Shown here in pieces: positions 19,043 to 28,300 of a stretch of 64,000 bases of DNA; the stretch's first letter is position 1, and the number at the start of each line of letters is the position of its first letter. This DNA is from Actinoplanes sp. L3-i22 (lineage in GTDB: Bacteria; Actinomycetota; Actinomycetes; Mycobacteriales; Micromonosporaceae), in the NCBI RefSeq assembly GCF_019704555.1, contig NZ_AP024745.1, forward strand, positions 876,501-940,500, written 5' to 3'. The notes beneath the pieces are model-generated. The model saw only the letters and a program-made list of their open reading frames with translations. It ran no database searches and was not told the DNA's origin. Both the position numbers and the translations under genes were made by a program.

Positions 19043-20197
19043 ATGTCTGATTTCGACGTCTACCGGCTGCCGGAGGATCACGAGACCATCCGTGCCGCCG
19101 TGCGCGAGGTCTGTGACGCCCGGGTGGCTCCGAACGCCGCCGAGGCGGATGAGACCGGGGAGTTCCCGAAGGCGTCGTACGACGCCCTGCGCTCGTCCGA
19201 CTTCCACGCCCCGCACATCCCGGTGGAGTACGGCGGCGCCGGCGCCGACGCCCTCGCGACCGCGATCGTGATCGAGGAGGTGGCCCGGGCCTGCGCGTCG
19301 TCGTCGCTGATCCCGGCGGTCAACAAGCTCGGCTCGCTGCCGCTGATCCTGTCCGGGTCCGAGGAGCTCAAGCAGCAGTACCTGACGAAGGTGGCGGCCG
19401 GCGAGGGGATGTTCTCCTACTGCCTCTCCGAGCCGGAGGCCGGCTCGGACGCCGCGTCGATGACCACCCGCGCGGTCCGCGACGGCGACTCCTGGGTGCT
19501 CAACGGCGTCAAGCGGTGGATCACCAACGCCGGCGTCTCGGAGTTCTACACGGTCTTCGCGGTCACCGACCCGACGGCCCGCTCGCGCGGCATCTCGGCG
19601 TTCGTCGTGGAGAAGTCCGACCAGGGCGTCAGCTTCGGCGCCCCGGAGAAGAAGCTGGGCATCAAGGGGTCGCCGACCCGCGAGGTCTACTTCGACAACG
19701 TACGGATCCCGGCGAGCCGCATGATCGGCGCGGAGGGCACCGGCTTCGCGACCGCGATGCAGACGCTCGACCACACCCGGGTCACGATCGCGGCGCAGGC
19801 CATCGGCATCGCGCAGGGGGCGCTCGACTTCGCGCTCGGCTACGCCAAGGAGCGCAAGCAGTTCGGCAAGTCGATCGCCGAGTTCCAGGGCTTGCAGTTC
19901 ATGCTCGCCGACATGGGCATGAAGCTGGAGGCGGCCCGGCAGCTGACCTACGCGGCGGCGGGCAAGAGCGAGCGCGGCGACGCCGACCTGACCTACTTCG
20001 GCGCGGCGGCCAAGTGCTTCGCCTCCGACGCGGCCATGGAGATCACCACCGACGCGGTGCAGATCCTCGGTGGGTACGGCTACACCCGTGACTACCCGGT
20101 CGAGCGGATGATGCGCGACGCCAAGATCACCCAGATCTACGAGGGCACCAACCAGGTCCAGCGGATCGTGATGGCGCGGCAGCTCCTGAAGGACTAG
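19043..20197 (+). CDS. acyl-CoA dehydrogenase (FadE25-like)
   Basis: A 384-residue FAD enzyme that oxidises an acyl-CoA to the trans-2-enoyl-CoA. Family marks are the FAD-binding YCLSEPEAGSDAASM, WITNAG and the C-terminal RDAKITQIYEGTNQVQRIV, where Glu in YEGT is the usual catalytic base. The start is ATG 19043 behind AAGGGA; a longer frame from 18989 runs through the GTTCG repeat. Position after purK-purE and close resemblance to mycobacterial FadE25 as I remember it suggest that subfamily. Substrate chain length is not evident. Confidence 0.92.
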   Translation: MSDFDVYRLPEDHETIRAAVREVCDARVAPNAAEADETGEFPKASYDALRSSDFHAPHIPVEYGGAGADALATAIVIEEVARACASSSLIPAVNKLGSLPLILSGSEELKQQYLTKVAAGEGMFSYCLSEPEAGSDAASMTTRAVRDGDSWVLNGVKRWITNAGVSEFYTVFAVTDPTARSRGISAFVVEKSDQGVSFGAPEKKLGIKGSPTREVYFDNVRIPASRMIGAEGTGFATAMQTLDHTRVTIAAQAIGIAQGALDFALGYAKERKQFGKSIAEFQGLQFMLADMGMKLEAARQLTYAAAGKSERGDADLTYFGAAAKCFASDAAMEITTDAVQILGGYGYTRDYPVERMMRDAKITQIYEGTNQVQRIVMARQLLKD

Positions 20198-20213
20198 CAG
20201 CTCAGAAGTGTGG

Positions 20214-20243
20214 TGGCCGGGCGTTCACGCCCGGCCATTTTTT
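20214..20243 (+). terminator. rho-independent terminator
   Basis: A perfect 10-bp stem (TGGCCGGGCG / CGCCCGGCCA) with TTCA loop followed by TTTTTT, 16 bp after the acyl-CoA dehydrogenase stop. This is the clearest terminator in the window. Confidence 0.93.
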
Positions 20244-20640
20244 ATGTCCGCCCGCGATCGGCAATCACCGTGATCTATTACACAGCGTCGCCGAGAATGC
20301 CTGCAGAACGCCCAAATGGTACGCGACGGGGTATCGGCGGCTGTGCGGCTGCGGTAGAACTGCGTCGTCCGATCTGACGGCCGCGTCCCCTGTGGAGTGC
20401 GCGCCGACTCGGGCACAGCGGCCAATCCGGCCGCTGGCGTGATGGCAACGGGGGTTCCATCGTGGCTTGCTGGACGCATCGCCGTGCGGCGGCTTCAGCC
20501 GCGGCCGGCAACACGACACCCACGTCACCGTCCGCGGGCTGACCACCGCTCCACGGCGACGGTGCCACCCGGCGGGGGCGGGCCGGCCCGCGCCACCTGA
20601 CAAGCGTCGATCTCCGCCGACGTGCTGCTCGATCTCGGGA
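20244..20640. other. non-coding leader region of the toxin gene
   Basis: About 400 bp without a supported gene. It contains a small perfect hairpin at 20416-20436 (CAGCGGCC / GGCCGCTG) and a TATTAC box near 20276-20281 that could be a -10. Short frames here lack ribosome sites and family resemblance. The toxin promoter should lie in this stretch. Confidence 0.4.
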
Positions 20641-23600
20641 ATGGGTCTCGTGAAATCTCTGATGAAACGCCGCCGGCTGCGCTGGGTCGCGGCGCTGGCC
20701 GCCGGCCTGGCGATCGCGGTCGCCGTACCGAACGACGCCGCGGTCGCGGCGCCGCCGCCGGTGGCGGCGCCGATCGCGTTTCCGCACGCGATGACCGTGA
20801 CGGAGGCGATCCAGCAGTTGCTGGGCTCGGCTCCGGACCCGGCCGACTCGCCGATCGACGACGACGACCTCGATCGGATGCTGACCGAGGACCTCGCCGA
20901 CTACGACGAGGACCCGGCGGTGCGCGCGGCCGCGAAGGCGGTCCTGGCCACCAACGATCCGGCGCAGATCCGGGACTTCCTGGACAACGGGCTGCCCGTC
21001 TACCGCAAGGCGGACCTGCAGCGCAAGAAGGACCAGGCCGAGCGGAACCGGGCGCAGGTCGAGGAGTGGGTCCAGACCGGCGGGCCGATCGTCCGGCAGC
21101 AGGCGCAGGCCGCCCTGGACTCCGGGAACGACGCGAAGATCGCCGCGTTCGTCACGTCCGGCAGGGACGCCGCCGACCTGGCCGACAAGCAGGACGTCCT
21201 CAACGCGGCCCAGCAGGCCAAGACGATCCAGGCCCGGGTGGAGCTGATGGTCGCGCACGGCGGCTACCAGGTCCAGACGCTCGGGCAGGCCGCGCTGGAC
21301 AGCGAGGACCCGGTGGTGATCGCCGAGTTCTACAACACCGGCTATCAGGCGGCCAGCCAGCAGGACACCGACGCCCAGCAGCAGATCACCGACGCGCTGG
21401 CGGCCAGGTCCAAGGCGGTCGCCGATCTGGCCGACCTGGCGCAGCGGTCCGCGCAGGCCGCGGACGCGCAGAAGAAGATCATCCTGGCCAGCGTCGCCGC
21501 GACGCAGGCGCTGACCTCCGCGTCGAACGCGCTGAGCCTGGCCAACAAGGAAGCCAAGCAGGCCGACGCCGTCTACGCGGCGGACGTGCCGCTCCGGAAG
21601 GCCGGGCAGCCGACGCACACCGCGGACGTGGCCACGTTGCGGCAGCAGGCGTGTCAGGACGCCGCCACCACCCAGCGGTACGCCGACCAGGTCACCGGCC
21701 AGTCCGGGGTGGCCTCGACCGCCGCGGAGACGCTGGACAAGACCGGTCTGACGCACGGGGTGGCCTGGTCCGAGGTCACCCAGGCGCAGGCCGACGCGGG
21801 CACCGCGGCCGCGCAGGCCGCGATGACGGCCTGCCAGGCCTCGGTGGCCACCGAGGCCGCCAGCCGGACCCTGGACGCGGACCACAACGCGACCGTGGAC
21901 GCCGGCAACGCGGTCAAGTACCGGCAGGCCGCCGAGCGTGAGCAGGCCGCCGCGGAGCAACTCGCCGACCGGGCCGAGAAGCTCGCCACGGCCGCGCAGG
22001 CCGCCGCCGCGGACGCCCACAACCAGCGGCTGCGGGCGGAGAAGGACGCCGACAGCGCCCAGGGGCACGCCGACAACGCCGCCGCCTACTACGCGGACGC
22101 CAAGCAGCAGCAGGCCAAGGCCCGGGCCGCGGCCGGCGCGGCGATCGGCCAGTCGATCACCGCGTATCAGGCGGCCGGCCGGGCGATCGACCAGCAGAAC
22201 ATCGTCGTGAGCAAGGCCGGTGAGGCGAAGCAGAAGCAGGAAGACGCGCTGGCCGCCGGCGCCCAGTTCGCCGACAAGGCCCAGCGGGCGAAGACGTTGG
22301 TCGAGAAGGCCAAGGCGGACGACGAGAACACCGACGCCAAGGAGTTGATGGCGCAGGCAGCCGAGGCGAAGCTGCTCGCCAAGGAGACCAACTGCAAGTA
22401 CCCGGACAACCCGAGCGGGGACGGCTGTCCCGGCACCGCGGAGATGCAGCGGCTGCGGGACGACGCCGCCCGGCTGCGGACGCTGGCCAACGACGCGAAG
22501 AACGCCTCCGACCAGTCGAAGACGGACGCGAACGCGGCCTCGGACGCCTCCTCCGCAGCGGCCGCCGACGCCCGGCGGGCCGCGGCTGCCGCTGCCGCCG
22601 CCGCGGCGGACGCCCGCGCCGCCGAGCACCAGGCCGCCCTGGCCAGGCAGGACGCGGCGGACGCCAAGACCGCCGCGGTCCGGGCGATCAAGGACGCGAA
22701 CACGGCGAACGCCGACGCGCGCGCCGCGGTGCAGGCCGCCCGTACCTCGATCGGCAAGGCCACCGCGGCCCGGGCGGACGCGGACCTGACCGCCCAGGCG
22801 GCGCAGGACGCCGTCCGGCAGTCCGCGATCGCCTCGTTCTGGTCGCGGATCTCCGGCCGGGCCGCGCTGGACGCGCGGATCTCCGCGGCCGGCATCGCCG
22901 ACCCCGCCGCTTCCGCGATCGACGTCGCCTCCGGGTACGCCGCCACCGACAGCGACGCCGCGATGGCGGTCGACATCGCCACCAACGCTCTGCAGATCGG
23001 TGACGCGCAGGCCGACGCCGCGGAGCAGCACGCCGCCGACGCCGCGGCGGCGGCCGTCCACGCCCAGCAGATGGCCGACCTGGCCGTGGCTCAGGTCAAG
23101 CCGGCGTACCTGGCGGCGCAGAAGGCCGCCGAGGCGGCCAACCGGGCCGTCCAGGCCAGCAACGTCGCGGTGCACGCGGCCCAGAGCGCGGCGACCGAGG
23201 CGCTGGGCGCCGTCAACGCGGCCGAGGACGCCGCCGGCTCGGCGATGGACGCCGGGGAGTCGGCCGAGAACACCGAGATCGCGGCGGCGCAGGCCGGCAG
23301 CGACTCCGGGACGGCGCAGCAGGCGGCGACCAACGCGAGCGGCTACGCATTCAAGGCCCAGCAGGCGGCGACCAACGCCAACGCGCTGTCCCTGAAGATC
23401 ACCGACGTCAGCAACAACATCACTTCGCTGTCCGACAGCGTCTGGGGCATCGCCCAGGCCATGTCCAAGATGGCCAAGGATCTGAAGAACGCGGCGTGGG
23501 CGAAGCACGACGCCGAGCAGGCAGCCGCCGAGAACAAGGTCAACTCTTGGATCGACGAACAGGCGAACTGGCTCAACGACCACGTCTTCGGCGGTTCCCA

Positions 23601-25074
23601 GGGCGGTAAGGGCATCACCGACAGCGCCGCCGCGATGGCGAAGGGCATGCTCGCCACCAGCAGTTGCGTCGGTGGCACGTTCCTCGGCAGCGACAACGCC
23701 GGCGGCGACGAGTGGACCCTTCCCGAAATCAGCTACCTCCCGAAGTCGGACGCGGCCTGCACCGCGCTGGTCGACGGGGTCAAGAAGCTCATCCTGGACC
23801 CGAAGCAGCTGCTGCACTGGGACGACTGGAAGACCAAGGGGTGGCAGTACACCCTCGGTGAGGTCGCCTTCGACATCGTCACCATCGGTGGCACCGACGG
23901 CCTCGGCATCCTCGGCAAGCTCGGCGAGGCCAGCGCCGTCCAGACCGCGAAACAGGCCATCCGGGACATCGCCAAGCTGTCCGCGAAGGACCTGCTCGCC
24001 GGCGTCGCGAAATTCGGCACCGAGAACATGGTCAACGCGATCAAGGCGCTCGGCACGGTCAACGCCGCTCGCCTGGTCGAACTGAGCACCAAGCTCGGCA
24101 CCCGGATCACCTTCGCGGCGGACGAGCTCGCCGCGATGTCCAAGGCCGTCGTCGCCCGGGGCATGGACGCGATCGAGGACGCGCTGCGCAGGCTCAACGG
24201 CACGTCCGTCGTGCAGGGCCTGAAAGACCTCATCGAGAAGTGCTTCACCGCACACAGCTTCACCGCCGACACCCGCGTCGTGCTCGCCGACGGATCCACC
24301 CGGCGGATCGCGGACATCGCGGTCGGCGACCGGGTCCTGGCCGTCGATCCGGTCACGCACCTGCGCGGTTCGGAAACCGTCACGGCCCTGCACCGGAACG
24401 TCGACACGTCGTTCGCCGACGTGAAGGTCCGGGACGGAGCCGGTCGGGTCGCCGTCATCCACACCACGCAGAACCACCTGTTCTGGGACCAGACGAATCG
24501 TCGCTGGAACGAAGCGGGCCGGTTGGCGCCGGGCACGCTGCTCGGCTCGGCGGGTTCCGGGCGGACGACGGTCGTCGGCGTACGGACCTTCGGCGGCAGC
24601 CGGACGATGTACGACGTCACGGTCGACGTGTTCCACACCTTCCTGGTGGTGGCGGGCCGCACGGCCGTCCTGGTCCACAATGAGGGTGAGCCGCAGGCAC
24701 CGCGGCCTGTTGTGGACAATGCGGATCTCCAAAAAATTGTCGACGCCTTGTATCACTCGCTTGCGATGCCGCCCGAACTTTCCCATCTGATCGTTGGGGA
24801 CGGCACTGCCATGGCGGCGCTCAGCAGAGAGATCGCAACGGGAACTACATCGACCAACGGCGGTAATCATGGCAACTCGATTCCGCAGTTGAGGAGCGCC
24901 TTCAATAAATGGGTCACCCTGGACGGAATGCGGAAGCCCGGCCGGGGGTACGTCTCCTTCCTCCCTAAATCGGAGCGAGATCTCCAGGTCGCGACGAGTA
25001 TTCTCAATGCAATGGATGACGCTTTGCTGGGTCAGTACAAGGGCTTCCAGTCATATCCTGGGCTGGGATGCTGA
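20641..25074 (+). CDS. secreted polymorphic toxin with ALF-type repeats and Hint domain
   Basis: A 1477-residue protein. A basic n-region (MKRRRLRW) and hydrophobic core end near AVAA, about residue 36, giving a signal peptide. ALF-like repeats cover ~93-240 (for example AAKAVLATNDPAQIRDFLDNG minus its last residue, QAALDSGNDAKIAAFV). A long Ala/Asp/Gln-rich helical stalk spans ~250-990. A pretoxin Hint domain covers ~1201-1347, with AHSFTADTRVVLADG (Ser1206), TTQNHLF (His1279) and terminal VLVHN (His1346-Asn1347). The 130-residue tip after Asn1347 contains VGDGTAMAALSREIATG. It resembles a CDI/polymorphic toxin tip pattern I remember, but no activity is assigned. Tip G+C is about 57 percent by hand count. 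The start is ATG 20641; GTG 20650 or ATG 20662 are alternatives. Its TGA overlaps the next gene. Confidence 0.85.
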   Translation: MGLVKSLMKRRRLRWVAALAAGLAIAVAVPNDAAVAAPPPVAAPIAFPHAMTVTEAIQQLLGSAPDPADSPIDDDDLDRMLTEDLADYDEDPAVRAAAKAVLATNDPAQIRDFLDNGLPVYRKADLQRKKDQAERNRAQVEEWVQTGGPIVRQQAQAALDSGNDAKIAAFVTSGRDAADLADKQDVLNAAQQAKTIQARVELMVAHGGYQVQTLGQAALDSEDPVVIAEFYNTGYQAASQQDTDAQQQITDALAARSKAVADLADLAQRSAQAADAQKKIILASVAATQALTSASNALSLANKEAKQADAVYAADVPLRKAGQPTHTADVATLRQQACQDAATTQRYADQVTGQSGVASTAAETLDKTGLTHGVAWSEVTQAQADAGTAAAQAAMTACQASVATEAASRTLDADHNATVDAGNAVKYRQAAEREQAAAEQLADRAEKLATAAQAAAADAHNQRLRAEKDADSAQGHADNAAAYYADAKQQQAKARAAAGAAIGQSITAYQAAGRAIDQQNIVVSKAGEAKQKQEDALAAGAQFADKAQRAKTLVEKAKADDENTDAKELMAQAAEAKLLAKETNCKYPDNPSGDGCPGTAEMQRLRDDAARLRTLANDAKNASDQSKTDANAASDASSAAAADARRAAAAAAAAAADARAAEHQAALARQDAADAKTAAVRAIKDANTANADARAAVQAARTSIGKATAARADADLTAQAAQDAVRQSAIASFWSRISGRAALDARISAAGIADPAASAIDVASGYAATDSDAAMAVDIATNALQIGDAQADAAEQHAADAAAAAVHAQQMADLAVAQVKPAYLAAQKAAEAANRAVQASNVAVHAAQSAATEALGAVNAAEDAAGSAMDAGESAENTEIAAAQAGSDSGTAQQAATNASGYAFKAQQAATNANALSLKITDVSNNITSLSDSVWGIAQAMSKMAKDLKNAAWAKHDAEQAAAENKVNSWIDEQANWLNDHVFGGSQGGKGITDSAAAMAKGMLATSSCVGGTFLGSDNAGGDEWTLPEISYLPKSDAACTALVDGVKKLILDPKQLLHWDDWKTKGWQYTLGEVAFDIVTIGGTDGLGILGKLGEASAVQTAKQAIRDIAKLSAKDLLAGVAKFGTENMVNAIKALGTVNAARLVELSTKLGTRITFAADELAAMSKAVVARGMDAIEDALRRLNGTSVVQGLKDLIEKCFTAHSFTADTRVVLADGSTRRIADIAVGDRVLAVDPVTHLRGSETVTALHRNVDTSFADVKVRDGAGRVAVIHTTQNHLFWDQTNRRWNEAGRLAPGTLLGSAGSGRTTVVGVRTFGGSRTMYDVTVDVFHTFLVVAGRTAVLVHNEGEPQAPRPVVDNADLQKIVDALYHSLAMPPELSHLIVGDGTAMAALSREIATGTTSTNGGNHGNSIPQLRSAFNKWVTLDGMRKPGRGYVSFLPKSERDLQVATSILNAMDDALLGQYKGFQSYPGLGC

Positions 25075-25451
25075 TGGCGAGTCCCGCAGAGGTGGAGAAG
25101 CAGGCGGCGGCAAGAGTCGCGGAGGCCCTGATCTCAGCCGTTCCGGATTTCCGCGAATTCTACGAGGACAACATCGAGAACTACGACGAGTTCTTGTTCG
25201 TGTTGTTCTTCTGGGACGTCACCCAGGCGACGGTCCGGTCCTACCTCGGCGACCAGGAGGAGCCGGATTGGCGTAGCACACTCGGTTTCATGGAGGCGGC
25301 CGTGCAGTCTGCCGACGAAGCCGAGCGAAACGTCGTCGCCTACCGCTTCCTGTACAACCTGCCGAACCCTGGCACCCCGGGGCATGAATTGGTCGGCGAG
25401 TTGGGGCCGGAGCTGACGAAGAGATACGCCAGGCTGCTGCAGGGCAACTGA
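25068..25451 (+). CDS. putative immunity protein for the upstream toxin
   Basis: A 127-residue acidic protein whose ATG (25068, or 25074 with TGATG overlap) lies inside the last codons of the toxin gene. Such an overlapping acidic small gene just after a toxin tip is the standard immunity position. The core has PDFREFYEDNIENYDEF and FFWDVTQATVRSYL. It looks to me like the DUF7674-type immunity fold, from memory and not checked. It has no signal peptide, so it would act in the cytoplasm. Partner specificity is inferred from position only. Confidence 0.7.
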   Translation: MLMASPAEVEKQAAARVAEALISAVPDFREFYEDNIENYDEFLFVLFFWDVTQATVRSYLGDQEEPDWRSTLGFMEAAVQSADEAERNVVAYRFLYNLPNPGTPGHELVGELGPELTKRYARLLQGN

Positions 25452-25464
25452 GCGGATCGGACGG

Positions 25465-25496
25465 GAATGGCCGGGTGGAGCTTCGCCCGGCCATTC
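25465..25496. terminator. bidirectional terminator
   Basis: A perfect 11-bp stem (GAATGGCCGGG / CCCGGCCATTC) with a 10-base loop sits in the 46-bp gap between the convergent immunity and AraC-type genes. Confidence 0.85.
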
Positions 25497-25497
25497 C

Positions 25498-26454
25498 TCA
25501 TGTCTGCGGGGCCTGGAACGTGCGGCGGTAGTGCTGCGGCGTCACGCCCAGGACCGTGTGCATGTGCTGGCGCAGCAGGGTGGCGCTGCCGAAGCCGGCC
25601 TCGGTGGCGATCCGCTCGACCGGCAGGTCGCTGCTCTCCAGCAGGGTCCGGGCGCGGTCGACGCGCCGGCTGATCAGCCACTGCAGCGGGGTCACGCCGA
25701 CCTCGGCGACGAAGCGGCGGCTGAACGTGCGCTTGGTCATGGTGGCGTGGGCGGCCAGGTCGGCCAGGGTGAGTGGCTGGTCCAGCCGGGTCAGGGCCCA
25801 GGCCCGGGTCGGGCCGGTGCCGGCCGACGAGTCGGGCGGGGTCGGGTGGGCGATGAACTGGGCCTGGCCGCCGTCCCGCCACGGGGCGACCACGCAGCGC
25901 CGGGCGGCGTCGTTGGCGACCGTCGCGCCGTGGTCGGTGCGGATGATGTGCAGGAACAGGTCGATGCCGGCGGCCGCGCCGGCCGAGGTGAGGACCCGGC
26001 CGGCGTCGACGAAGAGCACGTCGGGGCGGACCTCGACGGCCGGGAACAGGGCGGCGAGCCGGTCGCTCAGCGCCCAGTGGGTGGTGGCCGCGAGCCCGTC
26101 CAGCAGGCCGGCGGCGGCCAGCACGAACGCGGACGTGCACGTGCTGACCACGCGGGTGCTGGGCGGCAGGGCGCGCAGGGCGTCCGCGACCGCGGGGTCG
26201 GGCTCGCCGCTCGCGGACGGTTCCAGGGTGGCGACCACGACCGTGTCCGCCTCGGCCAGCGCGCGCCGGTCATGGTTCACCTGAATCGAAAACCCCGCAT
26301 TGGTACGGACCGGAGCACCGTCCAGTGAGCAGGTGACGATCTCGTAGCACCGTTCGCCGCCGGCGCCGCGCGCCTCGCCCAGCACCCGGATCGGGATGCC
26401 GAGATCGAAGGGGATGACGCCGTCCAGGGCGAGCACCGCAACGCGATGGGTCAT
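25498..26454 (-). CDS. GlxA-type AraC family transcriptional regulator
   Basis: A 318-residue regulator. Residues 1 to ~180 form a DJ-1/PfpI-like amidotransferase domain (VAVLALDGVIPFDLGIP, VVSTCTSAFVLAAAGLLDG), which in this family is a sensor rather than an enzyme. Residues ~215-318 carry two AraC helix-turn-helix motifs (TLADLAAHATMTKRTFSRRF, VERIATEAGFGSATLLRQH). I chose ATG 26454. An upstream ATG at 26472 would add six residues and overlap the likely promoter. It is divergent from the oxidoreductase gene with 71 bp between starts, so it probably controls that gene and itself. Confidence 0.88.
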   Translation of the reverse strand: MTHRVAVLALDGVIPFDLGIPIRVLGEARGAGGERCYEIVTCSLDGAPVRTNAGFSIQVNHDRRALAEADTVVVATLEPSASGEPDPAVADALRALPPSTRVVSTCTSAFVLAAAGLLDGLAATTHWALSDRLAALFPAVEVRPDVLFVDAGRVLTSAGAAAGIDLFLHIIRTDHGATVANDAARRCVVAPWRDGGQAQFIAHPTPPDSSAGTGPTRAWALTRLDQPLTLADLAAHATMTKRTFSRRFVAEVGVTPLQWLISRRVDRARTLLESSDLPVERIATEAGFGSATLLRQHMHTVLGVTPQHYRRTFQAPQT

Positions 26455-26525
26455 GGCACGAATATTACGCACGATGTCATTCGAGCCACTGTCGGCGGGT
26501 GGCCCGCGAAACCAGACTTGGGATC

Positions 26526-27494
26526 ATGAGTGAGAACAACGTGATGAACGCGGTCCGGCAGCACCGTTTCGGCGGTCCCGAGGTGCTGGTCGTGGAGCGG
26601 GTCGCCCGCCCGGTTCCGCTGCCGACCGAGGTGCTGGTCCGGGTGCACGCCGCCGGCGTCAACCCGGTGGACTGGAAGAGCCGCGGGGGCACCGGGATGG
26701 CCGGTGTGCTCGGCGAGCCGCCGTTCGTGCTGGGCTGGGACGTGGCCGGGGTGGTCGAGGCGGTCGGCTTCGGGGTGACCACGCTGCGGCCCGGGGACCG
26801 GGTGTACGGCATGCCGTGGTTCCCGCGCGCGGCCGGCGGTTACGCCGAGTACGTCACCGCGCCGTCCCGGCACTTCGCGCGGATGCCGGCCGGGAGCACG
26901 TTCGAGCAGGCGGCGGCGGTTCCCCTGGCCGGGCTGACGGCCTGGCAGGCGCTGGTCGACACCGCGGCCGTGCAGCCCGGACAGCGGGTGCTGATCACCG
27001 CGGCGGCCGGTGGCGTCGGGCATCTCGCGGTGCAGTTCGCCAAGCACCTCGGGGCGCACGTGATCGCGGTGGCCGGGGCGCGCAACCAGCAGTGGCTGAC
27101 CGAGCTGGGGGCCGACGAGGTGGTCGACTACACGGCCGGGCCGTTCGAGAAGCAGGTCCGGGACGTGGACGTGGTGCTCGACCTGGTCGGGGATGCCTAT
27201 GACTCGACCAGCACGCGCTCGATCGGGACGTTGCGGGCGGGTGGGCTGCTGATCGCCGTACCCGCGGGGGTGTCGCCGGAATTGGCGGCGGCCGCGAGTG
27301 AGGCCGGAATCCGGGCCACCGCCTTCCTGGTCGAACCGGACGCGCCGGCCCTGGCCCGGATCGCCGCGCTGATCGGCGAGGGAATCGTGAACGTGGAGGT
27401 GGCGCGGGTGCTGCCGCTGGCCTCCGCGGCCGAGGCGCATCGGCTGGGGGCGGAGGGCCACACCCGGGGCAAGATCGTGCTGCGGGTCGCCTGA
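26526..27494 (+). CDS. NADP-dependent medium-chain oxidoreductase (quinone reductase-like)
   Basis: A 322-residue MDR-superfamily enzyme without zinc ligands, of the quinone oxidoreductase type. Marks are FGGPEVLVVE, VHAAGVNPVDWKSR, the GWDVAGVVEAVG segment and the nucleotide-binding ITAAAGGVGHLAVQFAK. It would reduce a quinone or enone using NADPH; the substrate is unknown. ATG 26526 follows GGGATC and matches the family N-terminus; the GTG 26499 adds a non-family tail. The intergenic gap to the AraC gene carries CGAAT...ATTCG half-sites near 26459-26484. Confidence 0.87.
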   Translation: MSENNVMNAVRQHRFGGPEVLVVERVARPVPLPTEVLVRVHAAGVNPVDWKSRGGTGMAGVLGEPPFVLGWDVAGVVEAVGFGVTTLRPGDRVYGMPWFPRAAGGYAEYVTAPSRHFARMPAGSTFEQAAAVPLAGLTAWQALVDTAAVQPGQRVLITAAAGGVGHLAVQFAKHLGAHVIAVAGARNQQWLTELGADEVVDYTAGPFEKQVRDVDVVLDLVGDAYDSTSTRSIGTLRAGGLLIAVPAGVSPELAAAASEAGIRATAFLVEPDAPALARIAALIGEGIVNVEVARVLPLASAAEAHRLGAEGHTRGKIVLRVA

Positions 27495-27529
27495 CGACAA
27501 CGACGCCGGCGGCCAGGCCCGGACCCGGC

Positions 27530-27766
27530 GGCGGCCAGGCAGGGGCCGGGCGGCGGCCGGGCAGGCAGGGGCCGGGCGGCGGCCAGGCAGGGGCCGGGCG
27601 GCGGCCGGGCAGGCAGGGGCTGGGCAGCGGCCGGGCAGGCAGGGGCTGGGCGGCGGCCGGGCAGGCAGGGGCTGGGCAGCGGCCGGGCAGCGGCCGGGCA
27701 GGCAGGGGCCAGGTGGCGGCCGGTCAGGCCGGGAGCGGGCGGCGGCCGGTCAGGCCGGGATCGGGC
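27530..27766. repeat. 26-bp minisatellite (with 22- and 11-bp variants)
   Basis: Ten tandem units in the order 22, 26, 22, 26, 26, 26, 11, 26, 26, 26 bp. The common unit starts GGCGGCCGGGCAGG and ends GGCTGGGC or close variants. It fills the space between the convergent oxidoreductase and small membrane protein genes. The last unit runs into the membrane protein stop codon at 27750. There are no unique spacers, so it is not CRISPR. Copy number probably varies between strains. Confidence 0.9.
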
Positions 27767-28109
27767 GGCGGCGGTTGAGGTAGGCGACCGCGGGGAGCAG
27801 GAGCAGGCCGCAGAGGGACTGCTCGAGCTTGAACCAGAGCGGGAACATGCCGGGCAAAGCGACGATCACCACGATCGCGACCAGCATGATCGCGGTGACG
27901 ATCCGCAGGCGCAGCCGCATCTTGCGGTCGCCGCGGGCCGCGCGCACCGCGAAGAACAGGGTGAGCGCCGACGCGGCGGCGACGATCGTGCCGCGCACCC
28001 AGACCGCGTCGGTGACCAGGGTCGGATGGTTCCGGAGGGCGATCATGACGCCCAGGGTGGCCAGGCTCAGGGCGGTGTATCCACTGATCAACCGGACTAC
28101 GTTGCGCAT
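27750..28109 (-). CDS. small four-helix membrane protein
   Basis: A 119-residue protein with about four hydrophobic helices (SGYTALSLATLGVMIAL, VWVRGTIVAAASALTLFFAV, IVTAIMLVAIVVIVALPGMF, SLCGLLLLPAVAYL) and a basic tail RRRPIPA. No family is recognised. The start is ATG 28109; the frame continues upstream through the G-tract repeat but that part is low-complexity Pro/Ala and not credible. The stop and final codons lie in the last copy of the 26-bp minisatellite, so repeat slippage could change the C-terminus. It is divergent from the SARP regulator. Confidence 0.6.
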   Translation of the reverse strand: MRNVVRLISGYTALSLATLGVMIALRNHPTLVTDAVWVRGTIVAAASALTLFFAVRAARGDRKMRLRLRIVTAIMLVAIVVIVALPGMFPLWFKLEQSLCGLLLLPAVAYLNRRRPIPA

Positions 28110-28300
28110 GTCGTGCTGCCTCCGTCGCTGTCGCTCGCTGACCGGATCAGCGTCGCAGCGAGGCGGTGCCGGGCGGATCGCCTGATCTTCCGGGCGGGCG
28201 GTGGAATCGGCCGCTCGCTCACCCGGCGGATCGACTCCACCGATCGGTGGAGCCGGCCGCGGAGCCAGCCGCGGTGCGGCGGTGGGGCCAGTCGCGGGCC

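Noticed and set aside
24241..24681. Self-splicing intein in the toxin gene
   Set aside because: The Hint domain ends at VLVHN and is followed by an unrelated toxin tip with no C-extein match to a host protein, so the pretoxin Hint type fits better.
20278..24870. 1530-codon open frame on the minus strand
   Set aside because: It mirrors the toxin gene, with Gly/Arg/Val-rich nonsense and no family resemblance.
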